A stretch of DNA of 64,000 nucleotides. Source: Lyngbya aestuarii BL J. Its GTDB lineage: Bacteria > Cyanobacteriota > Cyanobacteriia > Cyanobacteriales > Microcoleaceae. Within the stretch, counting starts at the first letter, position 1. Every line of letters begins with the position of its first letter. Under the pieces are notes generated by a model that did no database searches, was not told the DNA's origin, and saw only the letters and a program-made list of their open reading frames with translations. The DNA lies in assembly GCF_000478195.2 (NCBI RefSeq), contig NZ_AUZM01000020.1:1-64000 (forward strand), read 5' to 3'. Made by a program: the position numbers and the translations under genes. Shown piece by piece: positions 16,040-23,592 of the stretch.

Positions 16040-17062
16040 TTAGCTTTTACCACTACCACGTCTTCCCCGTCTACTCTGACGAGAACGAGTGGAGATGTCG
16101 TATTCTAATACCGCACCAATGGCAAACAAAATTCCAGTAAATACAAAGAAAACTTCTAATAATCCACCACTTTCATATTCTCCTTGACCGCGAGAGTCTG
16201 TCCACTTAAAGTACATATCCGCAACGTAAAGTGAGAAGGTTGCAAAGGCAATCATTCGCCAAGATTGAGAAAAGCGTCCACCCCAAAACGCCAAAATCAG
16301 AGCAGTTGCCAAAATTAACAGAAAAACATCACCAATAATGTAAAACAGATTCACTCCAGTCGCCAGTGGCTCTAATTTGCGATCAAGACCCACTACCCAA
16401 CCGGGGGCTGTCGTTTCTTCTTCTGCTTCTTCTTCTGCCGCAGACATGACAGCAGGTGCTGCGGTCGAAGTTGTTGATGGGGCAGTCGTTTCTGGGGCAA
16501 CTTGTTCGATCACAACCGTTTCTTCAGAGCCAACTAGCCCAAAGAAGGAAGGATCAGCCACCCAAACCGCGAGTGCTGTTCCACTGACTGCGACTCCCAA
16601 GATGGCTGCCCATTGCCAAATTTCTAAATTCAACCGTTTTGAGGTGACGGCTAAAACCATACCCCAACCCAAGAATACATAACTGAGGATATAAAATAAA
16701 TCAGCGAGTGAAACATCTGGATCTAAATGCCAGACCAATTCCCAAAAGCCAAACAGTACACCACCAGCGAAATAAAAGAAACATCCTAAACCAAAACCTA
16801 GCCAAACGTTTCGTCCACTGACCATTTGGGGACTCTGCCAGTTGCGGTAACAAACTAATGCTGCCACCAGAAAAGCACCCAATTCAAAGACGTAAGTGCC
16901 AAGGGAGTACCATAACGGCAGTTCCTCCCCTTCCGGGGTGACACTAAATAGCAGAAAAAACAGTAGTGCAAGTACCGCCCAGACAATCCCAAAAATAACG
17001 AGATTCTGAGCGGAAAGGATAGACGATATCGACAGCGATTTTTTTTGTGAAGTGCTACTCAT
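16040..17062 (-). CDS. eight-helix integral membrane protein, unknown function
   Basis: The 340-residue product has about eight hydrophobic helices (for example NLVIFGIVWAVLALLFFLLF, GFGLGCFFYFAGGVLFGFW and GDVFLLILATALILAFWGG). Between helices 5 and 6 is a soluble Ala/Thr/Glu-rich loop of about 55 residues, and the C-terminus is basic (STRSRQSRRGRRGSGKS), which suggests a cytoplasmic end. It resembles membrane proteins conserved in cyanobacteria that have no assigned role. No catalytic motif is evident. Confidence 0.75.
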   Translation of the reverse strand: MSSTSQKKSLSISSILSAQNLVIFGIVWAVLALLFFLLFSVTPEGEELPLWYSLGTYVFELGAFLVAALVCYRNWQSPQMVSGRNVWLGFGLGCFFYFAGGVLFGFWELVWHLDPDVSLADLFYILSYVFLGWGMVLAVTSKRLNLEIWQWAAILGVAVSGTALAVWVADPSFFGLVGSEETVVIEQVAPETTAPSTTSTAAPAVMSAAEEEAEEETTAPGWVVGLDRKLEPLATGVNLFYIIGDVFLLILATALILAFWGGRFSQSWRMIAFATFSLYVADMYFKWTDSRGQGEYESGGLLEVFFVFTGILFAIGAVLEYDISTRSRQSRRGRRGSGKS

Positions 17063-17201
17063 AGCGATAAAATAACAGGCAATTTAACATGAAAAACTAT
17101 GATTTTATCCCCCGACAAGCTGCCAAGTTCAACTTTTTAGCAGGGTCTATAGTTCAGCGTCCCATATCTGAGACTCAGAGCTGAGAATTTCTCAACATTC
17201 C

Positions 17202-17873
17202 TTAACCTATTGCCCACAGCTTACCCACCGAAGATTGATTGAGCCAACCAATAAAGTGAGTGCGATCTTCGGTACTCATTTCTTCTAACACTTCATTCAT
17301 TCCCTCTGCAAAGCTAGTATTGCCAAAATATTGTTTAGCAAGTTGATAGAGTTCTTCTAATAAAGTGTTGAGATGATGTTCTTGCCACGGGGGAACTTGC
17401 AGCTCGTCAAGAGGATCTTTTGTTAGCAAGGTTTTCACGGCATCTTGAGTTTCCATCTGTGGAAGTTTCGCTTTGTGAAAAATTTGAGCTAAATCTTTTT
17501 CAAAAGAGCCAGCTTGTCGAGCACCTAATAAGTCTTCCACATCAAAATAAACCGCTTGCAAAACCAGCAAACACGCTTGTACGAGTGCAGAATGTTTACT
17601 ATTGCTCGTACTGACACCATCGCTAACCAATTGATCCGGGCGAACTTTCCCCCAAACACTATATCGATCAGGTTCTTCAAGCAATACGCAAGCTTTGCCT
17701 CGGTTATCCGTCAGCTCTCGCCAAAAGGCTCTCGCCTCATCAGCTTGCTGGGAGGTAAACACTTTCATAAGGCGAAAACTCTGTCCCTGATAATTCAAAA
17801 TGGGAATCTGCTGATCCCGATTTGGGTGTTGAATGGTTTGAATTTCAACATCCTGCCGTTTCAGAATAAACAT
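17202..17873 (-). CDS. conserved cyanobacterial protein of unknown function
   Basis: A 223-residue soluble protein. The N-terminal part is beta-rich (MFILKRQDVEIQTIQHPNRD) with the segment RGKACVLLEEPDRYSVWGKV, and the C-terminal part is helical (HHLNTLLEELYQLAKQYFG). No signal peptide, membrane helix or catalytic motif is seen. The ATG at 17873 starts a well-formed N-terminus. It lies upstream of the membrane protein gene 16040-17062 on the same strand, 139 bases apart, but linkage is uncertain. Confidence 0.7.
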   Translation of the reverse strand: MFILKRQDVEIQTIQHPNRDQQIPILNYQGQSFRLMKVFTSQQADEARAFWRELTDNRGKACVLLEEPDRYSVWGKVRPDQLVSDGVSTSNSKHSALVQACLLVLQAVYFDVEDLLGARQAGSFEKDLAQIFHKAKLPQMETQDAVKTLLTKDPLDELQVPPWQEHHLNTLLEELYQLAKQYFGNTSFAEGMNEVLEEMSTEDRTHFIGWLNQSSVGKLWAIG

Positions 17874-18135
17874 GACACTCTGACCTACTCCTGTTAGAGC
17901 TGGAGGCTGTGTCTGTCATTTTAGTCTCTAACACTGACCTCCGACGAGAAGCATAATTAGGGGGATTCCAGCTCCCTCCCAGAATAACACGAGTCAAGCA
18001 CCCATCTTCGTCTGTTTGAGGGAAGCAAGTTCACGATTCGTTACAGCTCATCGGTCATTGAGTCACCTAAAATTGAACAGAAAATTTTAGACTTGACTTG
18101 GGTAAGCTATAATAAATCTCAAAGATTGTCATCTT

Positions 18136-18209
18136 GGGTGTGTAACTCAGGTGGATAGAGTAGCTGCCTTCTAAGCAGCGAGCCGCAGGTTCGAGTCCTG
18201 CCACACCCG
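18136..18209 (+). tRNA. tRNA-Arg (anticodon TCT)
   Basis: Acceptor arms GGGTGTG (18136-18142) and CACACCC (18202-18208) pair fully, with discriminator G. The anticodon arm is CTGCC, loop TTCTAAG, with TCT reading AGA/AGG. The T arm is GCAGGTTCGAGTCCTGC. CCA is not encoded. It forms the left border of an accessory stretch that ends at tRNA-Gly near 23.5 kb. Confidence 0.95.
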
Positions 18210-18583
18210 TTCTGCCTACGCCAGTAACAGATAGGGGTTCTAGACCTGCACTGACCTACAGTCAGTCCTCTCATCCCTCGTTTTTCGCTCAACAAACTGA
18301 ACGGCGATTTGCAACGCTCAACTGTAGTTTTTTAGATGGCTTTTGGATTCTTCTCCAATTCAAGTCGAGACAGCCGTTAACGATGGAATTTTCTCGGAAA
18401 AAAGCGATCGCCGATGAACCGTTGTATAACAATGTTAGCTGATTGGTAAAAAAATAATCCAGATCGACGCCGGAAGGTGGGGATTCGGGGGTAATATTAT
18501 CTACAGTTTCAGCCGGGATAAACTTTCAAGCAGGATTATCAGGGATGCCAGACAACACGGGAAACAGTCCGGTAAAGTGGTAG
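18210..18583. other. gap between tRNA-Arg and the IS605-type element
   Basis: About 370 bases with no convincing gene. One HIP1-like AGCGATCGCC is present near 18402. The left edge of the element lies somewhere before the hairpin at 18584, but its exact cleavage site cannot be placed by eye. Confidence 0.4.
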
Positions 18584-18642
18584 CCCCTTGAATTTATTCA
18601 GGGGCGGAAACTTGCCACGAGCGACTAAAGTTCGCCTAAATA

Positions 18643-19047
18643 CTACCAGTGATGCCTGTCTTCAATATATTCTTTGATTTTAGCGGTACTAATCTTTCCA
18701 CTGGTTTCATAAAAATAGCTTCTAGGCCAGAGAGAAGGTAATTTTAATAATTCGGGAAATTCCTCTCTAAGTAATCTTGAAGATCTTCCTTTCATCGCTT
18801 TAGCAATATCAGCAATAGAGTGTTTAGAGTCATACTCAATCAGTAAATGTACATGGTCAGGTGCTATTTCTGTTGAACGGATAAACCAACCTTTCTCCTT
18901 CGCTACAGATTGAAATATTTCATTAAGTCGTTGTCTTATAGCACCTTTGAGAACGGGTTTACGCCTTTTAGGTATAAAACAAAGGTGAACTGTCGCCAAG
19001 CCTACAGAATGCGGGTCGTGGCGATATCCTTGAGAAGCTTCTCTCAT
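18643..19047 (-). CDS. tnpA: IS200/IS605-family Y1 transposase TnpA
   Basis: TnpA moves the element as single-stranded DNA. The 134-residue length is typical. The HUH metal motif is PDHVHLLIEY, and the catalytic tyrosine is in IKEYIEDRHHW near the C-terminus. GLATVHLCFIPKRRKPVL is the usual N-terminal strand region. All key residues are present, so it could be active. It is divergent from tnpB with 46 bases between the two start codons, where both promoters must lie. Confidence 0.95.
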   Translation of the reverse strand: MREASQGYRHDPHSVGLATVHLCFIPKRRKPVLKGAIRQRLNEIFQSVAKEKGWFIRSTEIAPDHVHLLIEYDSKHSIADIAKAMKGRSSRLLREEFPELLKLPSLWPRSYFYETSGKISTAKIKEYIEDRHHW

Positions 19048-19093
19048 GTTGACCGTTTTGTGGTTATCGACAAACCTATGCTAACATCTCTGT

Positions 19094-20380
19094 ATGGTTA
19101 AACAATTTTTCGCACAAGTCAATCGACTGCCAGAAGACAATGAACTCAAAGCAGTTCTGGAATATCTTTGCACGGAGTCCAACAAACTTTATAACTGTGC
19201 GACATACTTAGCTCGTCAGTTGTATTTCAAAACTGGAAAAATTTCTAACGGACGCTGGTTATCAACGGTTATGAAAAATAATCCTCACGCCAAATCGATT
19301 TATGCGAGTGCGGCACAACAAACTTGTATTTCTGTAGGAGAAGCTTTTAAGGGGTTTAAAGTATTAAGTAAACTTTGGATCCAAGGTAGTTTACCTGAAA
19401 AACCTAAGCCACCTAAATACAGAAAGTCTGGGTTATTTCAGATTTCATATCCTAAGAAATGGCTAAAGTTTACCGATAATGGAATTAGAGTCCCACTTGG
19501 AACTAGCTGCAAAGTTTGGTTTAATCTTCAGTACATCTATTTACCATTCCCCAGCAATCTAATCTGGTCAAGGGTTAAAGAACTTCAAATCGTTCCTAGA
19601 GCGGGTTATTTTGATGCTGTCTGGATTACTTCTGAGGATATAGAACCTATTGTGTTTGATCTAAATCCAAATAATTTCTTGGCTTTAGACCCTGGTTTAG
19701 ATAACTGGTTAACAGCAGTTAGCAATGTAGGCACTAGCTTTATTGTTGATGGCAAACATCTGAAATCATTAAATCAGTGGTATAACAAACGTGTTGCAAC
19801 GATTAAAGAAAAAAAATCTCAGGGGTTTTGGTGTAAATTGCTTGACCAAACGACCGAAAAACGTAACAGACAGATGCGAGACGCTGTTAATAAAGCTGCG
19901 CGATTAGTCATTGATCACTGTTTAAATAACAAGATTGGCACTGTTATCTTTGGCTGGAACCGAGGTCAAAAACAGCAATCAAGCTTGGGTAGAAAGAACA
20001 ATCAAAAATTTGTTTCTGTACCCACTGCTAAGTTAAAGTCTCGCATTCAACAACTTTGCGAGCAAAGTTGTTTAAGGTTTGTAGAAACAGAAGAAAGCTA
20101 TACTTCCAAGTCTGATTCTTTAGCTCTTGATGCGATCCCAAAATACGGTGAAAAACCCGAAAAATGGAAACCATCAGGTAAAAGAATAACCAGAGGACAG
20201 TATAAATCTAAAACCGGATTAATCTTTAATGCTGATATTAACGGAGCATTAAACATTGCTCGAAAAGTAACCAGTTCGCTAGGAATTGATTTCAATCCTA
20301 ACGATTTGGCTAGGGGCGTTTTGACATCGCCTAAGCGATTGAGGATTTGGGATGTTAATTTTAATATCTTAAGCTCTTAA
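19094..20380 (+). CDS. tnpB: TnpB RNA-guided nuclease lacking the usual zinc ribbon
   Basis: The 428-residue protein has the RuvC-like core: first Asp in FLALDPGLDNWLTAV, then IFGWNRGQKQ, VETEESYTSKSDSLALD and a final Asp in FNADINGALNIARK. In this subgroup the two CxxC pairs of the zinc ribbon are replaced by a basic insertion (KWKPSGKRITRGQYKSK). Whether the Glu in the VETEESYTSK segment serves as the second catalytic acid needs an alignment. Its guide RNA would be expected to overlap the gene's 3' end and the right hairpin at 20396-20415. It is divergent from tnpA in the same element. Confidence 0.9.
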   Translation: MVKQFFAQVNRLPEDNELKAVLEYLCTESNKLYNCATYLARQLYFKTGKISNGRWLSTVMKNNPHAKSIYASAAQQTCISVGEAFKGFKVLSKLWIQGSLPEKPKPPKYRKSGLFQISYPKKWLKFTDNGIRVPLGTSCKVWFNLQYIYLPFPSNLIWSRVKELQIVPRAGYFDAVWITSEDIEPIVFDLNPNNFLALDPGLDNWLTAVSNVGTSFIVDGKHLKSLNQWYNKRVATIKEKKSQGFWCKLLDQTTEKRNRQMRDAVNKAARLVIDHCLNNKIGTVIFGWNRGQKQQSSLGRKNNQKFVSVPTAKLKSRIQQLCEQSCLRFVETEESYTSKSDSLALDAIPKYGEKPEKWKPSGKRITRGQYKSKTGLIFNADINGALNIARKVTSSLGIDFNPNDLARGVLTSPKRLRIWDVNFNILSS

Positions 20381-20539
20381 TAGTGCTGAAAGATTCCCCA
20401 CGAATTTATTCGGGGGAGTGTCAAAACACCCGTAAACTCGGAAAATTGGGTATAGCGCTACGCTCCGGCAATCTTGCAAAAAGCAATAAGCGCAAAAGTT
20501 CGATTATCAAGGGTTTTCAGCCTTTACAAATGTCCTAAC

Positions 20540-20739
20540 CTTAGTGAGTAGCGCTATAACAGAGCGGTTGGCTGAGATTGAGGAAATCAACAAGCCATCG
20601 GAACAAGTTGAGCAACTGCTTGAACTAGCCGGCTCGTTTGTTGCCCTCTTCTTTAGAGGTGTTCCAACAGGCATTGGATGCCGCCGAAAAGATTGAGTCT
20701 GAGAGATACCGCTCACGCGCCGGGAGCGGCAATCGCTAA
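20540..20739 (+). pseudogene. frameshifted relic of a helical-repeat protein
   Basis: One frame reads ITERLAEIEEINKPSEQVEQ and LLELAG. After a shift near 20650 another frame continues QALDAAEKIESERYRSRAG and stops at TAA 20737. The pattern ALxxAxxIxxxxxRSxA is that of alpha-helical repeats found in cyanobacterial proteins. A further possible piece, FTQIITLAVEIEELREYS, lies near 20775-20830. No intact gene can be built. It sits just downstream of the IS605-type element. Confidence 0.35.
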
Positions 20740-21333
20740 TTTTGATTAGTGATAATAATTTTAATTCCCTACAGTTCACCCAAATTATCACCTTAGCTGT
20801 AGAGATCGAGGAGCTGAGGGAATATTCTAAAAAGAGGACAGAGAATTCGAGAAGTTACCGAAAAGCTGGGAGTTAATCGGTGTGTCAATGCCTCAATTTC
20901 TGCGAAAGTCAGAGTCACTTTGCTTTTGTCGCAATCATACAAATAATCCAGGAGTGGCTGGTATTTGCTGCCCTCTCTCCTGTCGTTTGATCTAACTCAA
21001 ATATCTAGGAAGCCATAAATTGAGAGAGGATGAGCAACTTACCTTTTGCGAGGAGACATTCTCAACCGATCTGGGGATTGCTACTGACAACCCCCCTTTT
21101 GCCTGACTTTAGTTGTAGGGTATGGGATTTATTTAGTTAAATTAAACGAACGAAATTAATTTGTTAAACCAGCTAAATATCAGCTATTTCACCAAATTAA
21201 TTTGTTATGAACGAAATCTCATCTGGTACTTGACACCTCGTGTCATCCGAAACAATGTTGAAAAAATTCAGCTTGTTCAGTATACTAAAAAATAGTATTC
21301 TTCTACCCTTAAACTTTACTTTCTTGTGCGTAT
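20740..21333. other. AT-rich gap before the GHKL ATPase gene
   Basis: About 590 bases without an intact gene. The first part may hold further debris of the relic at 20540-20739. Near 21130-21210 the motif AAATTAATTTGTTA occurs twice (around 21153 and 21195) with repeated AGCTAAATATCAGCTATTTC-like sequence between. No promoter can be named with confidence. Confidence 0.35.
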
Positions 21334-21351
21334 ATGCCTCAGTTTCCATAA

Positions 21352-23283
21352 ATCTCTTATACACACTCTCTATCTGAACTTTCAGTTAATCGCAAAAATC
21401 CTTGTGAAGTTATTCGCGAATTAATCTCTAACTCCTACGATGCTCAAGCATCAAGTATAGAGATCTATCCTTTGTTACAATATGAAGGCTTAATCTTCTT
21501 TGATGATGGTACAGGGATGAGTGAAATAAAGGAGTTTAATGAAATCAGTCCTTACAAAGCTTTTTTCTCAATAGGTAGAACGACCAAAACTAGGGGCAAA
21601 TCTATAGGTTACAAGTGCCAAGGTTCAAAGCTGTGCTTTGCTTCTAGTAAGATCACTTTAATCACCCGTTGTAGTGATGAGAAGAACTGGCGTTCAATAT
21701 CTATTGACAACCCTAAAACAAACTTGAACATTGATTATGATATTTCATCTAAAAGTGATGATACACCTTGGTTGACCTTGGAAAAATTATTCAATATCCC
21801 CGATAACCGAACATCACCTATCCTTCAGTATCTTAATCAATCTTGGTTTAATAAAAAGTTTGTTAATGGAACAATGATTATTCTTCAATGGATTGAGGTG
21901 GAAGATTACTCATCATTTTATGATCCATCCCCTAATTTTGATAAGTCTTATATTAGAAATTATATAAGATTTAATACAAGGCACGGAGATATGAGAATTT
22001 TACGACCAAGAACAACTGGATTTCCATCAAGTAAAGCTGAACTTTTTAAACATACTCCTGGATACAATGATTCTTGTCAATTATCTATTTGGACAAAAGA
22101 CAAACTCACCAAAATTTCTTCGGGTTATCCCTATTTAGAACAGCCCAATAATCTAGAACATTTGACGATCAAAAAACCTAAAGAGGTATCGAGATTAAGC
22201 GATGGCAGATTTCATGACACAAACGCTACAACCTTTGAATTTCAGGAGAGAACTTACTGCATTACCTTGGCAATAGATGGCCACCGCCGAGCGCTTGAAT
22301 TGTATAAAGAACTTGATAGGCAGGGAAGACAGGGAAGAAGATCGGGAATTCGCTTAACTGATCAAAGAGGTACATTTATCTGTTCAGAGGGAGTAAAAAT
22401 TTGTCAATATAATGAGTTATTTGACCATAGTGATTTAGCAGACTATACCATACTTAGTAGTAGTAAAGCACAATCCCATTACATTTTAATGATTAACGGA
22501 AGCTTTCAAGTCGTGACCGACAGAAATTCATTGAGTGAAGGGGGATTAAAACTTATGAAAAACGATAATTTTATCAAAAAAATTAAATCTTTCTTGGATC
22601 AATTCCAAAGGGAAAGCGAAGTTTTTCAACAGCTTATAACAAGGCTTAAGCAAGAAAATCAGTCTTTTAAAATCGATCAATATATCAGCCAAATTAATTC
22701 ATTAAAGGAAAATATTATATATAGACCAAGATTTCAAGTAAGGGATATTGATCATCTTCAGGGCAGATGGCTAATAGAACCCTCTATAGGAGAAGAGCAT
22801 TGGGTTGGTGCTTTATACACTATGTTTTCTCATCTTGTTCCTGTTGACTCACAATATGCTCATTTTTGGTTAAGACCACTTACTTTTTCGGGTACGGGAA
22901 TTGATAGCATGGCTGTAGAGATTCAAGAAAAAAGTTTAGGGCAAAATGTTCAGAAAGGCTTAGAATACAAGTATACCTTTGACGAAAGAGACGAGTTTAA
23001 TCATCCACTGATAGTAACCGATCAAATCGTATGTTGGGATATGAAGATTCCAAAAGATGGTGAGCAAATAAAAGACTCTTACGATTACTTTGGATCTGTA
23101 GCTTTATCTGAAGAATTGGATGGCATAGGATACGAAATTACAAATATCCAAAGCTACACAGGTGAAGTCAGTAATGGTAAAATAAAGGTTATTAGCCTCA
23201 AAAAGCTTCTTGATAAATCTTTTAATTGTGAATGGGTAACTCCCCCCGATAAAAACTCTAAAAGAAAAAAGGGAAAGAGGTAA
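21352..23283 (+). CDS. GHKL-type ATPase, N-terminus interrupted by TAA
   Basis: The N-terminal domain has the GHKL ATP-binding motifs of Hsp90/MutL/MORC proteins: N box CEVIRELISNSYDAQASSIE, then FFDDGTGM (DxGxG) and a third loop IGRTTKTRGKSIGYKCQGSK. The remaining 450 or so residues are unclassified and end in a basic tail (KNSKRKKGKR). The first standard start is TTG at 21472, yet the essential N box lies upstream of it in the same frame. That frame is open from 21352; just before it is ATG CCT CAG TTT CCA TAA (21334-21351), in frame. So either a nonsense codon interrupts a 650-residue gene, or an unusual start is used. The gene is AT-rich compared with its neighbours. Its role is unknown; the location next to an IS suggests accessory, possibly defence. 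Confidence 0.65.
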   Translation: MSYTHSLSELSVNRKNPCEVIRELISNSYDAQASSIEIYPLLQYEGLIFFDDGTGMSEIKEFNEISPYKAFFSIGRTTKTRGKSIGYKCQGSKLCFASSKITLITRCSDEKNWRSISIDNPKTNLNIDYDISSKSDDTPWLTLEKLFNIPDNRTSPILQYLNQSWFNKKFVNGTMIILQWIEVEDYSSFYDPSPNFDKSYIRNYIRFNTRHGDMRILRPRTTGFPSSKAELFKHTPGYNDSCQLSIWTKDKLTKISSGYPYLEQPNNLEHLTIKKPKEVSRLSDGRFHDTNATTFEFQERTYCITLAIDGHRRALELYKELDRQGRQGRRSGIRLTDQRGTFICSEGVKICQYNELFDHSDLADYTILSSSKAQSHYILMINGSFQVVTDRNSLSEGGLKLMKNDNFIKKIKSFLDQFQRESEVFQQLITRLKQENQSFKIDQYISQINSLKENIIYRPRFQVRDIDHLQGRWLIEPSIGEEHWVGALYTMFSHLVPVDSQYAHFWLRPLTFSGTGIDSMAVEIQEKSLGQNVQKGLEYKYTFDERDEFNHPLIVTDQIVCWDMKIPKDGEQIKDSYDYFGSVALSEELDGIGYEITNIQSYTGEVSNGKIKVISLKKLLDKSFNCEWVTPPDKNSKRKKGKR

Positions 23284-23451
23284 GTTTTTTATATTGCTCT
23301 CTGCTCAATCACAAAAATATGTTACCAATGACAAATCAACCTCTATGGAAGTCTTTCTTTTACCCTCACTTGCTGTCTCGTTTGTAAACAGTCAATCAGA
23401 TTACAGAGATCAGAAGACTGAAAGCGTTACACTATGAGAAATTGAATAAAA

Positions 23452-23522
23452 AGCGGGTGGGGGGAATCGAACCCCCATCATTAGCTTGGAAGGCTAAGGT
23501 TTTACCACTAAACTACACCCGC
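23452..23522 (-). tRNA. tRNA-Gly (anticodon TCC)
   Basis: Read on the minus strand, the gene starts GCGGGTGTAGTTTAGTGGT and ends CACCCGC with discriminator T at 23452. The anticodon loop CTTCCAA gives TCC, reading GGA/GGG. The 71-base length and the T arm GGGGGTTCGATTCCCCC are normal for tRNA-Gly. CCA is not encoded. It closes the accessory stretch that begins at tRNA-Arg. Confidence 0.95.
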
Positions 23523-23592
23523 AAGATTGCAGTTCTATTATAATAGCACAAGTTTTGAAAAGTTGAGCAATTTTTGAGCAAAAATTTTGAGG

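Larger units (their letters stand above)
18584..20424. mobile_element. complete IS605-type element (divergent tnpA and tnpB)
   Basis: A Y1 transposase gene on the minus strand and a tnpB gene on the plus strand are flanked by two matching subterminal hairpins. The left hairpin is at 18584-18604 (CCCC T TGAA, loop TTTA, TTCA GGGG). The right hairpin is at 20396-20415 (CCCC A CGAA, loop TTTA, TTCG GGGG). Both have a single bulged base after CCCC, the position TnpA is known to recognise in IS608-like elements. A TCAA, the right cleavage site in IS608, is at 20421-20424 and is used as a provisional end. The element's outer limits are approximate. Confidence 0.8.

Noticed and set aside
20507-20791. 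A 94-codon minus-strand frame downstream of the IS605-type element
   Set aside because: Composition is Ser/Arg-rich and unlike a protein. The plus strand shows a frameshifted helical-repeat relic that explains the DNA better.
18136-23522. An integrative element using the tRNA genes as att sites
   Set aside because: No integrase is present, and I see no copy of either tRNA 3' end repeated inside the interval.
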